Part shown: one piece after another, positions 47,691-61,429 of the stretch
Numbering within the stretch: position 1 is the stretch's first letter
How the letters are laid out: every line of letters begins with the position of its first letter
DNA from: Syngnathus acus
Lineage: Eukaryota; Chordata; Actinopteri; Syngnathiformes; Syngnathidae
Reading direction: 5' to 3'
Assembly: GCF_901709675.1 (NCBI RefSeq)
Contig: NC_051092.1
Span: 7,571,491 to 7,635,490 of the forward strand
DNA length: 64,000 nucleotides
The notes under the pieces: model-generated
Told to the model about the DNA's origin: nothing
What the model saw: only the letters and a program-made list of their open reading frames with translations
The model's database searches: none
Program-made: the position numbers and the translations under genes

Positions 47691-50600
47691 AAAAAAAATC
47701 CCTGGCCGATATTTCCAACCTTGAGCAAACCCTGACAAAAATAAATAAATCAACATTTGGGACGTGCACAAACACTCATCAACCCTCACTGCTTGACTTT
47801 TGCAATAAAGGCTGAAATATGCCCACCACAAGTCATGGATATTACTCTCTCTTTGACTCACTAAGAATGTAGAATATAAACTATAAATCCACATTCTGGC
47901 CAAATGTGTCTTTAATGGGCTTTAAATGCGGAAGACCAGAAGAGGTGGTGGTGGACAAACACTGTTTGCAAAGCTTTCTGGATAATAATGTAATAAGCAG
48001 GTGGAAGAATGTAGAAAGAGTCAGGACTGCAGGACAGTCACATTTAACTATTTCTAATAGTCTGGTATTTGCTTGATTTCTCCTATACAATGGTTTGGAA
48101 AATTGGATGAGACATTTCACAAGAAACCACTGGTTTACTAAGAAGTCAAATGTGTGATGCAATACGAATCATGCATATTTTTCTAGTCGCTCCAGAGCAG
48201 AGAACAATATGTGGTGAAAGTGTAAAAGGAGAAATCAAAGCTTATTTTATTTGTTTGTATTTATTGCATGTATTACTTGACATGTGATGGAATGTTTTTT
48301 AGTCTTTATAGTAGATATTGTGAAAGACAGATAGGGTGAAAATTATCCTCTTAGTTTTGCATAAACGTACTATGTGCTGCCTCATACCACATACTGTAGA
48401 TAATAACTGCAGTCACACACACACGCGTGCGCGCACACACACACGTAATTATTGTTGATATGGGCACACAATTTACACTGACAGATCCTGACACAAATAT
48501 TACTTGACACATACAACATTTTGATTTTGATTATGCACAGTGCACACAAATTGAGACATACATAAAGGTCTGGCTTGGAGCATAAACATGTGAATCTGAT
48601 AAGGATCAGTTAATCTTGTGTCATGATAGATGACTAATGTGCAATGCGATAGCGGCGTGGTATTGTTTTGCACATTCACTGACAATGAAATCTTTTTTTC
48701 ATCAATTGTCAGATCTCACTCATTCATTTCCTTTCATGCCTGCCACCCTTTTCACCTCGAGGGAAATATTAAATTGCACGCAAAAATGTATGTCATGTTG
48801 AATTTAAGTCAAAGACAAGGGGGGGAGCTATGTGCCACGCATGATCAGTCATTTCCACTTTTAAACGGATGCACACAGCTGCAAGTGGACAGACAAGCTT
48901 AGGACAGACATGCATATTTTTAAATGTGCTGAAAAATGCTTTGGGAGCTTGCTATCTGTGATTGATGTAAGCCAACACGACAACTGTTCAGTTTCGACTC
49001 CTAGATGATACGATTTTTAAGTGAGCAAACATAATGGAACAAGCACTCACACTGCTAACCAGTAATAAATCAGCATTTACTGTATGATTAGCTACTTTTT
49101 CAGAAGACAACTATGCAACAAAACGCACCTGTCATTCACATGCTCCTTTACTTTTGCTCATGTGAAAATTGTGTGGCTTCACACAAAAAGTGGTGTCTTA
49201 AATTTATCAGATTCAGATGCTAGTTACTGGAAACTAAAAACAAAAGTTTGATTTCCAATCCCATAATCAGCTTTTGGCATAAAACCGAAATCGCTACAAC
49301 TAAAATCATGATTCAGTGTAATGGACAATCATTATTTGGAGGAAGAACTGAAAACATTGGCCTCTGCATGTCCATGTAAAACTAGGAAAATCCCTGATTT
49401 TATAACAACTGATAACATTCAGAGCCAATCCCCCAGTATTAACATGACATTTGCAAATGACAGCACATTTGTATTTTTTTGCTTGGAGAGATACATTTAT
49501 TCTGCTGATACAGGTGAAAATCCTTCAGTTTGTTTTTTCAAATATATTGTTATGTATGTATCATCCTTATATGCTGTGATATGCCAATTTGTATATTATT
49601 TGGCATAGTTTGTGTAAACTGTAGTTAGCAGAAGGGAAAAGTCGCTCATGATTGCCTGACTCAACTTGGCAATGAAAACTGAATACAGTTAGAACAAAAA
49701 AATATAGATGATCACATATTGCAATGGGAAATTCAATAATATTTGCTACTTTGATAGCTCAAGCGGAACTTTTTTTAAAATAATGTACAGAAAAAAAAAG
49801 CCAGCTATGCAGGCCACATTTTTTTCTTCATAAGCACAACGCCAGACATTTTTGTTACCAGTTAGGCCTTGTTGGTGGTCTGGTATGGCTCTCATTTTAG
49901 TGTGCACCAAAGTTTGTACGAGCACAGCAACAAAACATCACAACTCTGAACTATAACACTAGATAACAGACATCTAATCCTGCTTTAAAAGACAGGTTCA
50001 TGAAAGTGGGCACAGAGCCAAGAAGATGTCCAGCATGTCGTGGCAAGGGTGATGCTTGAGGTGGTATAAGGATAGAGCAAACTGTTGGAGCTGCTCAATA
50101 ACAAGGGTATGAAGTTTTGGATGCGATCCAAGCCCAGCCAGGGAGGGGCAGTCAACTTGACCGTTGTGTTAACTGACAGTATTCCTAATAAATTATAAAC
50201 CACTATAAAACAGAATATTATGGCAACAATACTTCAACAATATGATCATGATAATGTATTGAAATAAATTAGATACTGAAGAAAATGTACAAGAAAACAA
50301 ACATGAAATGTAAAAATATAACACAAGGGATGAAATAATTTAACATGAAAATACTCTGTCTTAGAATCTTACCTAATAATATTTCTTTTTAAGAAAAGAC
50401 AATTTGCAGAATTTAAATTGAAGTAAAACTATGGATTAACTAAAAATGAAAACCAGTTACTTGTTCACTAGTTAGTGAAAAGTCTTTTTTTCTCTATGTT
50501 TATTTTCTCCAAGTACGAACTGCATAACATTTTTAGTGGCATATGTGAGCACTTAGCTTCAGCCGTAGAGAAACATCATTTTAACTAGCTTCAGTCTTGA

Positions 50601-51450
50601 CAGTGTTGAGAGCCAAAATACAGAGAAAGTGATTTGAACTATTTGATGTGATAAAACAGATTTTGGCTGGATATCCAGTTATGCAAAGCTTAGAGAAGCT
50701 AGACAAGACCATCATTATATTAAAAATCCAAACTAGTCAACAAGTGAGCATGGGGTACATAGTTGCGTGTTGGCCAGAGCCAGAACAGTGAAATATATAA
50801 ATATATATATCCCAATTCTTTCCCACCCATAAGTACTAAGATTGCAAAATTTGCATGCACTTCAAGGTGCAGAAATAAAGTGGAACAGTAGGTATGCGCG
50901 TGGATGTATGTGTGTAGAGATGGTGACGACGAGGCAAAGAATCAAAGAGCAGGTCACGTTGCCAGGCTGGCGGTGAGTGCTGAGGGCGAGGGGCACACCT
51001 GTCTGCCTCTGTAAGCCAGGTACAATGAGGCCTCTGTTACGACCTGTCCACCTGTCTACTAAGTGGAGGCTCATTCTCTGATGACCTGAATTCTTCTCTG
51101 CCCCCTGGCTTTGTTCCAAATCAGGTTCTGCTGTGTCTTAATGGGACCACGCACACTCACACGCATGCCTACACTTAAGTAGATAAAGCACATCGCATTT
51201 TTTTTACGCTACAACTTTCAACATTCACTCTTCATTTGCCATTCCATCTTGGTAATACGCATATTAGACCTATACGTGCATACTTATTGAAGTTTGATTC
51301 AATAAGAAACCAAACCCGTAACACACATCAGGGTTTGCGGTATATACTATATTTGAACTATTTTATTTTTTTTATTTTTTTTTTATTCTATTTTTTTATG
51401 AGGCCAGGTGTGTCCTTGTCCGATTTAATGAATGAAATTGGCGTGTTAGA
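47691..51450. other. Unique AT-rich sequence with one CA microsatellite
   Basis: The CA/CG repeat lies at 48414-48446. A T-rich low-complexity run is at 51358-51400. Open frames such as 49321-49608 have no domains. Confidence 0.4.
48414..48446. repeat. (CA)n microsatellite with CG interruptions
   Basis: CACACA repeats interrupted by cgcgtgcgcg. Confidence 0.9.
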
Positions 51451-51454
51451 TTAA

Positions 51455-51565
51455 CTAAAATGTCCATAGATGTGAATGAATGTGTGTGAACGTAACTCGC
51501 TTCTCATCCAAAGTCAGCTCGGATAGACTCATCAGTAGGACAAGGGGTATAGAAAGTGGATGATT
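51455..51565 (+). repeat. SINE family A, degenerate 3' fragment
   Basis: 'tgtccatagatgtgaatgaa', 'catccaaagtcagctcggat' and 'aaagtggatga' match the family order with a deleted middle. Confidence 0.5.
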
Positions 51566-54500
51566 TTCTCAATTTAATGTAGCTAGTACTGACATAAATG
51601 GACTAACAAAGACTGAACAGAACGAGCACTGACAAGATGCAGACAAATCGCAGAGATGTGACGTTATCGGGTAGAATGCTTGGGAATGTAAAGAGATGAC
51701 TGGCTGATCCAGGAAAAGATCAGTCATATAGTGGCGAAGAATAAGTGACAGGAAAGAAAAGCTATTGATTGATTGAATAAAGCTTAAGATGGTTGACAGA
51801 AAGATGGGAACTGGTACATGAAGCATTCATTTAACGTCGACAATATGTCAGCCAAAACTAACAAAACGTTTTTGCACTACTACATTGCTGACGCTTATCT
51901 TCAGTCTGTTCCTAACCGCTCCTTGAGCTCCTCTCCCACAAATTCCCTGCCAGGACCACAGCCTGCGTTATATGAAGAATGTATTCAGTATTATATGTAG
52001 ATATAGATGATGAATGATGTGAGGATGAGATTAATGTTTCGGGGGAGGATTAAATATCATACAGATGAGTCGAACTCCTTACAGGAAGTGCCTCTGCCAT
52101 ATTTTCCATTAAAGCGTCTGTCGCTAAACCTCGTTTTTTTAATGGTTAATGATTCTAAGTAGACTATAATTGATAATGGACTCTCAACATCATTACCAAA
52201 GAAACCAAAATGATATGTTGAACTGTTCTTAAGATTTAGATGTGATGCCAAAGAATCTTCTTGACTAAGCATCATATTGCCAATTCAATTTCACGTAAAC
52301 TTTAAGTGAATGGGCATTCTGTTCTATTTAGTTTTTAGATTCACATTTCCTAATTTTAGTTATATAACAGTTAACGTTTAAAGACAGTAAGAATCTACTC
52401 ATATCATGTTTATGTTAATGAAATGTGTGCGTATGTGTGCGTGTGTGTGTGCGTGCGTGTGCGTGCGTTTCCGTGCGTGCGTGTGTGTAGGAGGGGTAGC
52501 ATATATATTTTAAACTCCTGGATATCAATGCTATTTTTAGAATAGATTTTTAGGATTCATTAACAAAGCTCTTGACACTTCACATTTTTTCCCTTCAAGT
52601 ATCCAAGAAATACACTTTATAGTCCGATCTTAAAAGGCGTATCAAAAAAATGTTAGTATGGTTAAAAAAAAATGTGACTCTTTCCAGTGAATTGAACTAC
52701 AGCACAGACATTCTGACGTAGCAAATTTGTCTAAAACAATTTGCCACATTTTTCCAAAGCAGGCAAATGAAGAGCTTTCTGCGGAGTGGAGAGAATGTCA
52801 AAGGCACTGCTGCTAAATATCCACAGTAAAATCCCTTCAATATGTGCTTTGACCTATTGCCAACGATATTCTTCAAAATATCTTTTTTTTCTATAGTCCC
52901 CATTCTTTCTTATGGAACTTTGGGATACCGAATACGTTAAAAAAAAAAAAAAAAAAAGTGGCCCTTGACTTGGACCCAGTGGAACCCCAAAAAACAGCAG
53001 AGCAAAGTAGGACTAAACTACAAAGGATTACAAATAGTTCTATCTGCCAGATCGGTTCCTTGACAGTAGTCAGGAAGCAGACAAGCATCTCCAACAAGCT
53101 TCGTTGTCCACATCGGTTTGTCCGTACAGTTGAGCTACTGTTGATAGGGGTGAAACTATAACCATTTGTTAATTTGTTGTTTGAATAAGTGTAGTTTTCA
53201 GAATACTGATTGACTTGAGGTGTGTGAGGATTTAAATCAGCCTTTTTTCTGTTGTTGTGCCCTCACTCTGTACCTCCCCATGTAAATTTACATTTATTAT
53301 GCAGATGCAGATGTTCTTTTCCTTAAAAGTACTGTTCTAATTTAATTGTAAATTTGTTTAAATTTGTTGTTTTTAATCTGCTGGGATATTAATCGTCCAT
53401 TGCCATTTACCAAGAAAATAAATAAATAAATACAAATATTTTATCCACCCATACATCCATGAATTTATGTTCTTTGTTGGCAAACTACATTACTTTGGTT
53501 GTGCCCTAAAGCATTTGTTGTGCTTCACCTAACATCTACTAAATTTAGTAACAATTTACAACATGCTGCTGAACTGAGTAAAAACCTCAAATTAGCTATT
53601 GAAACCATAACGTCATTAGGAAAATGCTTACTGGCAAAATAAAACAACTAAATGAGGTCATTGTCTCTGCTGAACTTGAACCTTTAAGAAAGGCCGTGTT
53701 TTGGCAGCTCTCCAGGTGATCCCAATATATTTCCAACAACATACCCAATATTGTGCCACGTCTACAAACCAACCTTAGATGATTGGATCTGTTTGGATGT
53801 CGAAGCTATTAATCCTGGCCAAACAAGGGTCCTAATAATGCTCCTATTAAAATTCTGCAAATCTATTGCCTCTAGAAGCACGTGTGTGTGTTTGTTTTTA
53901 GTAATCTCAGGAAATCCCTTAAGGAGAAAATTTGAGTTTGTCAGCAGATCAGATTTTGGATATAAAGACTTATTTTCCCTCTTTTTCTCTGTCGCTTAAC
54001 ATACTTTCCATCGGCGATCCAATATACAACAAATACAACAAATCCGTTTGCAAAAACACAGAGAGGCCATCCAAACTGCATGACAAAGCGACGGACCATA
54101 ACTGGATTAAATTAAAATAGAAAGTTAAACTTAAAACTGCCTTCTCATCTAAAATCATGTTCATGCACAGTTTTGCTCTTTTGTGGCAGGCTTGATTACT
54201 ATTGTCTTTTGAGATGGAAATCAGCATAGGTCATTTCAAATTACTTTTGATTCTGTTCTCTTATGGTTTAGTTTGTGGTGGCAATATGGAAAATCTCTTC
54301 TGGCCTTACCACCACAAACTTCTGCTCTTGTTTAGTATTCAAGAGTAATTGAGCCTTACAATAAAAAAGCTCTACATAAGTTTTGCTTTGATACCCACAC
54401 TATTAACCCTTTGTACTGAATCTTGTTAGCATTTAAAACTGTGTATTTCCATTGAAATGGAATGAAGATTAGGAGAAGAAAACAGGATGCATTTTTGGAA

Positions 54501-55320
54501 TAACACTGACACTGCACCTAATTACTGGCGATCAGACTGTTGTGTTGTTCGTGGGCTTCAAATGTAGCAGATATCCTGTAATTGCAGGGACATATTCTCA
54601 CAGACTCACTGCTTCATTAGTTGTGATTAAAATGTAATCATTACCGTATTCTTTATTATGTCAGGTTTTTTCCGTGCCAAACCGCTCAAAAGGAAGTTGT
54701 CAAATAGTGTGTATGAATTAACCTTACTAAACACAAGAAATACCCCCCCCAGCACATGAAAAATTAAAATGGAGTGAAAAAGGCTGCTTGTGGAGACACA
54801 TTTTGGAATGTGCTGAAGCCTTGCGTGTGCTTTGGCAGCACCCCAGTTTTCATATGGCAACAGTCGCCTCATCTCTTGACAATCAAGTTAAAAAGGGACC
54901 CCTGAAGCATATAGACTTAGACTAACCTTTTTACCATTTAACCTCACTCCATCACCCTGAAAAGAAACAAATGACATACTTTGTTTGGCATTTTCTGCAA
55001 TAAAAAAAAGGGGTATTTCTTAAGTTTACGAGCCAATATAAATTTGTGCCCAAGGCAACTGTATTTGCTCAACAGCAACTGAGTCTTCACCATACACACC
55101 ACATACAGTGTATTGGGATTTGCCCTGACAATTCAAAATATTAGTAGTGATATGTTAGTTTGTTATGAGCATTAGTTAGATCCAGTATATCATGTCTTTT
55201 TCAATCATCAAATACAAATAGGTGATCTTAAGAAGCTAGCGATGACAATACTGTAAATTCCAGTCCAAACATAATTCCATTGCCCTTAAAGTTGTCCAAT
55301 ATGAAGTGTGACCAGTAAAA
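51566..55320. other. Unique AT-rich sequence
   Basis: Contains the GT-rich microsatellite at 52424-52489 and an A18-type run at 52938-52957. No gene or dispersed repeat is recognised. A minus-strand pair at 52079-52130 encloses 42 nt (DRRFNGKYGRGTS) with a weak acceptor. Confidence 0.4.
52424..52489. repeat. (GT)n/(GC) interrupted microsatellite
   Basis: Alternating GTGTGC and GTGCGT repeats, a long purine-pyrimidine alternation that could adopt Z-DNA. Confidence 0.9.
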
Positions 55321-55321
55321 A

Positions 55322-55500
55322 TATGACTAAAGACGCTTTTCCATTACAAGTTCCAGAACAGCTTGGCCCTGCACCACTCTGGCCTGGCCTCTGTTGCCTC
55401 TCCATTCCAAACAAGCACCAATCAAATGGGGCGGGATCAAATAAACTGTGCAGTCGCAGGCACTGCAGTATGCACCATAAGATATCACAAATGGCGAGCC
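55322..55500 (+). repeat. Possible dispersed fish repeat
   Basis: 'gacgcttttccattacaagt' followed by 'tccagaacagcttggc' resembles the start of a repeat common in fish. The remainder is not matched from memory. The segment is open in two plus frames, without domains. Confidence 0.3.
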
Positions 55501-56904
55501 GGGACAGATTTTTTCACTGTTGCTTTAAGTGGTGATATCATAAATTACAGCGCAGCAAATGCACAGATGTTTTCAAAGACATAAAAAAGCTGTAAATACA
55601 GTATAGTTTTACGACAATACTTAACCATATTTATAATTTCACGTCTACCAATGGAAGGAATATTGAAGCCTGTGGTCAAATTTTTTTTACCAGTTGTGAG
55701 TAGTGGAGTCCATTTAGTTGAATGTTGCCTACTCTCATTTGTTTCAATGGAGGCCCTGGCATTTCTAACATAGCCTATGGGAAGTAAAGGGATTTTACCT
55801 AAAAAATGTGAAGGTAAACTACCATCCCTAAACAGATTTTATGTTCCAATGTTCTAAGGTTACGGATTTACAGTCACGATCGATCTAATTTCTCGACAGT
55901 TTATGTCTCTTATGTAAACAAAATCATACAGTAGAAGATTGGAAATATGTAGACTGCAGATCAATGAACATACTTTTCTGAAGGTAGCTGCCAAACTATA
56001 CATTGACCTTGTAAGGCGAAGACTGTGCTCCTTGTATCTCTATTACTTGTGATGGTCTTTTAATAGGATGAGAAATTTTCAATCAACTTCAGAGAAGGTT
56101 TAAGAAATAGATTTTAACAGTAAGTAATAATCAATATCCTTATTTGATGATTGTTTCTTTTGTGTTTTTTGAGGAAATCTGGATTTGATTTCTACAATTG
56201 GGAACATGTGTATCACGGATCAAAAAGTCAAGCGCCGATTCCCTTTTAGATATACAATACTGTGTGATTTGACAAGGTGGTGTTTGTTCGGGCAGGAATA
56301 TCCACACCCACTTGTGGCAGCAACCAAAGCTTGGAGAGAGGCGGACTGGGCTCAATACCACCTCTGGCCTTAAAGTTATGATCACAAAGGAGAGAAAGCA
56401 TTCAGGGCAGAAGACTCCTTTACACCACAACCTCTGATGCAGTCACACCAGAACAAAGTCAATACGGTCCAAGCACAACATCTGTTCCAGTCAGAGAGAA
56501 TCTCGCTGCCAGAAATCTAAACAGCCTAAAGGCAAGGGAGTAATAGAAAAAATATATCGATACGTACATGAAAAGAAAATTTAATTTGCACTTCCATTTG
56601 TCCCTCAGTGTTTTTTGTAGGACAATGTGTCATTTTTGAAGTGGCTATGATTCCACCCAACCCTGAGCTCTAAGGCCTGGACATACTTTATTTCAAAGTG
56701 ATTAAAAAACAAAAAATGAACACGAACAGACACGCGCACACACACGCGCACACACGCATCAACTGTAGGGGGTGCTAATTTCAAGATCTGGCTTCAAATG
56801 AATGAAATGTGTGTTAAATTTACTCAATTTTGTACATCATCTGCATCAATGCAGGTATAAAATTCAAAAATTTTTTTGCTCAATGCTCCATAAGACTTTT
56901 TTGT
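55501..56904. other. Unique AT-rich sequence
   Basis: A short CA/CG microsatellite lies at 56731-56758. The minus frame 56140-56430 has no recognised domain. Confidence 0.4.
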
Positions 56905-57070
56905 CTGAACGATTCAATTTCGATTTTTTTAAAGCCGACCTGAGTCGCTTTCATATGTGGTCCTAGATCGGATACGTCTTGGATTTTCTGCAATGTGACT
57001 GCAGTCTGCACAGCGAGGTTGCATATATTTGACCTTGACCTGCTCTGCGCAGGTGGGGGGGAGACAGACT
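56905..57070 (-). repeat. Dispersed fish repeat ('gacctgagtcgctttcatat' type)
   Basis: 'aaagccgacctgagtcgctt', 'gtggtcctagatcggatacg' and 'cagcgaggttgcatatattt' occur in the order of a common fish non-autonomous repeat. The overlapping 119-codon minus frame (56880-57239) is therefore unlikely to be a gene. Confidence 0.45.
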
Positions 57071-58228
57071 GCTCGGAAGGCGATTGCCTGTTTGATTGTC
57101 CATGAATCTGCAAATTTGTTTTGAATGACACTTTTGACTTTATAGTTGACTTTAATTCAATCCCACATACTTGTTGCCACATAGATGGTTCATTTATTAC
57201 ATGCATAAGTGTCACCTCCATGAAACGACTGAACAGCATTGCCTCACTTTCCCAAACATTGATGACTGCTTGACGAGATGAAATTGAGTAGATTCAACAA
57301 CAAAAATGTCTGCGTAAGTTTTATCAGGATATTGAACCTTAGCTTGAATTCTACCTTCAAATGACATTTAATGACAACTTCTTTTCAAACAATCCAAATA
57401 AAAGGACAGACATGATGTTAGAAGATAATGTTTATCATTGTTTTGTGAGCCCAGTTACGTTTTATTCAGTCCTTTAGCTTGTGGAGTCATAATATAAAGC
57501 AGCAGCCCCAGAGTAAAACAAATTTATTACATACAGAAGCCTTGCCAAGCCTTGGCACTAAAAGTTAAACCGTAATTACTTTAGATTAAATCAATCATAT
57601 CTTAAGGCAAGCATGTAAAAGAAGTTGTAAAAATCAGGTAACTACTTCCCATCTCCTCTACCTGCACGAGTCTAATCTCAAACATATGGATATAATAACT
57701 GTCATGGAGTGTGGGGAAAACACACAAGCTTTCTGGCCATGTAAATAATTTAGTCCTGCTATTAATTGTAGGACTCCGTCCCGCCTGCCCAAAAAGCTGT
57801 TCATCTCCCTTGACTCATTTAGAAAAAAACAATTCAGATTGGAAAAAGAAACTTTCAGCAAGATCAGAGCAGCGGTTAGCAAGATTTAGGAAGAAACAAA
57901 AAACACAGGGAGTGTAAAACTATTTTGGTAAGGATTGTGTCCTCACCATCATAATGTGCTCTGATAGAAAACACTTATCCCCACATAGTAAATAAAAGCT
58001 CGCAAAAGCCACAAATAAAATAAACAGGATCAAAAAGAAAGCTCTGTTTACAGTGTCACAACCCTGAGACAATTTGGGTATTTGCATTGTCACTTATTTT
58101 GCTGGAACATTCTTCTGTGTGCATCTCTGTCCAAATCTTATCCTCACTTAGCAGCAACGTTATAAAGCACATTTGAGAAAACAATAAAACTGCCACAGAG
58201 TGAAAATACACAGTGTAAGGCAGAAAAA
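57071..58228. other. Unique AT-rich sequence
   Basis: No gene or dispersed repeat recognised. Confidence 0.4.
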
Positions 58229-58230
58229 TA

Positions 58231-58780
58231 CAGGGGATTAAAAAAGTCTACATACCCCAGTGCAAATGTTCTTTTATGATGTAAAAAAGTAAGACCAAGC
58301 TAAATCTGTACAGGACTTTTTTTCACCTGTGGCCTGCATGTACTGTGCAACACAACTTTTTTTAACACTTCGAGTGGAAATAAACAACTAACATAATATG
58401 GTTGTACTAGTTTACACACACTCATAACTATGATGTGGCTGTGTTAAGAATCAACCAATCACATTTAAACTCCTGCTAAATGGAAGTCAGCATTCAATTG
58501 CCACCATTTAAATTTCTTCTGATTAAGCCAAAAGAAAGCTTAGATATTTTAGCAGGCTTACTCAGACCGTTTTTGTTTGCTTTTTAGCAACTCCCTCTAC
58601 CTTTACTTATGCTCCAGTTCTGGCTAAAAAAAAAAGAAAACAACTCAAACTAAAGCCGGCCACCACCATATGTCACTGTAGGCATGGTGTTCTTTTGGTG
58701 AATTATGGCCCCAAAAAATTAACACTGACTTAATAGGACCATAAGAATGAGAAAGAAATGTTATGTTTATTTTTACTTGC
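58231..58780 (-). mobile_element. Degenerate, internally deleted Tc1-like transposon
   Basis: The left end starts after TA (58229-58230) with caggggattaaaaaagtcta, and catacccc follows. This is a Tc1 family terminus related to the fragment at 18108-18142. Downstream come 'ctccctctacctttacttat', 'aaagccggccaccaccatat' and 'gtaggcatggtgttcttttg', the reverse complement of the transposase stretch around the Tyr/His-Gly-Gly-Gly motif (read here as PTVTYGGG, about 58690-58665). Stops, an A-run and large deletions destroy the frame. No second terminus was identified. Confidence 0.75.
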
Positions 58781-58927
58781 CCCCGCTCCAAAAGTTTTTA
58801 CATGATTTCTATTGGTCTTATTTATTTATGTTATTAAAAAAAAAAAGGCATTTGAACCTATATTAGTAGACTTTTTATATTCATTGTTTATAAAGTATAC
58901 AGTACGAAATGTATATAGCTACTGTTA

Positions 58928-58975
58928 AGGCAATGCAAGGAAAGGCAAGTTTATTTGTATAGCAAATTTTAGGTA
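58928..58975 (+). repeat. Short retroelement-tail-like repeat
   Basis: 'aaggcaagtttatttgtata' followed by gcaaattttagg matches a short dispersed fish repeat end. Confidence 0.45.
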
Positions 58976-59358
58976 AAAGACAAAAAGGTTCACTGACTGA
59001 CTGATTGAGGACAGACGGACTGGCCCGGCTAGAAATAATTATGGTCTGATGATGACGGACTGGCGGGCTGAGCACTGGCAAAGGATGAATGATGGACCTG
59101 CAAAATTTACTGATGCACACACCTCTGCTGTTACCCTTGGAGACCGTTTTTTACTGACTTCCCTAAAATAGGAGTGACCAGCTGTAATTTAGCGATGACA
59201 GAAGCGCGGTTAAAATGAAAATACAAAATCAATATAAATAATAATATATTAATAATAACAATAATAAATTTGTTTTATTTGCATACTATATCATTTGACA
59301 ATATTTATTATTTGGTGCAAGTTTGTCCCATTACCCCATGTAGTGAATCGTCACATAC

Positions 59359-59553
59359 CATGTACTTCACAACACCCGCTTTCTTTCATGCCTTGCCTCT
59401 TCAAAACTTTAGTCTCAGTGGTGTACTCTATCTGACAGTTGTATAAAGCCTGAGGCCACTGCACAGCATTTAAAGTGTAGCGTGAGAAGCTGATGCCACC
59501 GGATACGATTGTCTTATCATATGGCAATCTTATCACAAATGCCATAAATTGTC
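59359..59553 (-). CDS. Candidate internal exon, unidentified (195 nt)
   Basis: On the minus strand the acceptor acctgtattttgctag (59554-59569) opens a 195-nt segment with a donor GTATGT (59353-59358). It reads 2 nt, 64 codons, then 1 nt: phase 1 at both ends, as in many extracellular modules. The peptide has the stretches VIRLPYDKTIVSGGISF and ALYNCQIEYTTE, and ends ESGCCEVH with three Cys. No family is recognised. A 64-codon open frame is not rare here, so the call rests on the signals alone. Confidence 0.18.
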
Positions 59554-59574
59554 CTAGCAAAATACAGGTTAATG

Positions 59575-60700
59575 CTTTGGAAACAATGTTGGGTCAGTTT
59601 CAACTTGCTGTTTCCAAAGGATCAACGTGACAACCATAAAGTGAAGTTGAGCTGCATCCATGCAGGCTTTCACTCCTCCAGGCATTACTTTGCTATTGAA
59701 ACGTCAATTTAGAACTGTTTTTTTTCATACCATTAAAAAAAAAAAAAAAAATCTTAAATGAATAAGTTAATTCAGGATTTCCTCATAGTCGATCAAGGAC
59801 ATATCGCCAAATTCTGATCCCTCAGCAAGACCCATGACATGAATTGTTTTGAATTAGACAGATAAAGAAAAACATTTTGTAAGCGAAAGGGGAGGGGAAA
59901 AAACATTAAATTGGTAGGTGTTTAAAGAGTGAGTCTTAGAAGAACAAGAGCACACACTGACGGAGATTTGTCAGTTAAGGAGCCATATGTTCCCACCCCG
60001 GGGCATCACGTTAGCGTATGATGTATAGGTAAAACCACAAGCAGGCAGCAAGTCGTCATTCTTCTAGAAGGACAGCCCAGATGAACCCAGCAGAGATAGA
60101 ACCATGGCTTCAGGTAATTTGCAGTGACATGTTTTCCTTTGACAGGGTTAGAAGTGCACTCTGAAAAATTCTAGGTCTCAAATTCATAGTGTGCTTCAGT
60201 ACACTAAAAGGCTATCTTGTGAAAAATGGCTGATTGATGGTTCACATACTTCAGCACTCTGAGAACACATATTTATGAGCAAGCGGGTAATACCCTCCTG
60301 TGGTGATGGTTATTAAGACCAAGACAAGGTATGACAAAATGGGGGGTGGGTGACAGGGTTTGTTCAAATAAACATGACATGAATGTTAAAAATAATATTG
60401 ACTTAGATATCTGCAACTACTCAAGTACCAACACGGGACATACCCATCATTACGTAAGTACGGGTCTGTCTCTTTTGACTGCATTAGTCTCCTTATGGAA
60501 AGTGGCTTGACTTTGATTAATTGATTTATTTATTAATCTGATATCAGCGTCTACCTATAACGAAAATGTCCTTTGTTATAATATTTGTTCATTAATATCA
60601 CGCAGCTTTCATTTTAAATTTTTATGTATTTATTTCGGTATTGCGGTATGTGACCGTATGTCCGGATAGAAGAAGAAGGAAGGTCAAACAGTCTTTTCAG
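59575..60700. other. Unique AT-rich sequence
   Basis: A-run at 59735-59752. No gene or dispersed repeat recognised. Confidence 0.4.
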
Positions 60701-60703
60701 AAT

Positions 60704-60745
60704 CTATCAATCAATCAATCAATCAAAACTTTACTTTATTAAATA
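60704..60745 (+). repeat. (ATCA)n plus 'aaactttactttatt' retroelement-tail-like repeat
   Basis: Five ATCA units are followed by aaaactttactttatt, a frequent 3' end of fish non-LTR elements. Confidence 0.5.
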
Positions 60746-61424
<679 letters not shown>

Positions 61425-61429
61425 TTGGG

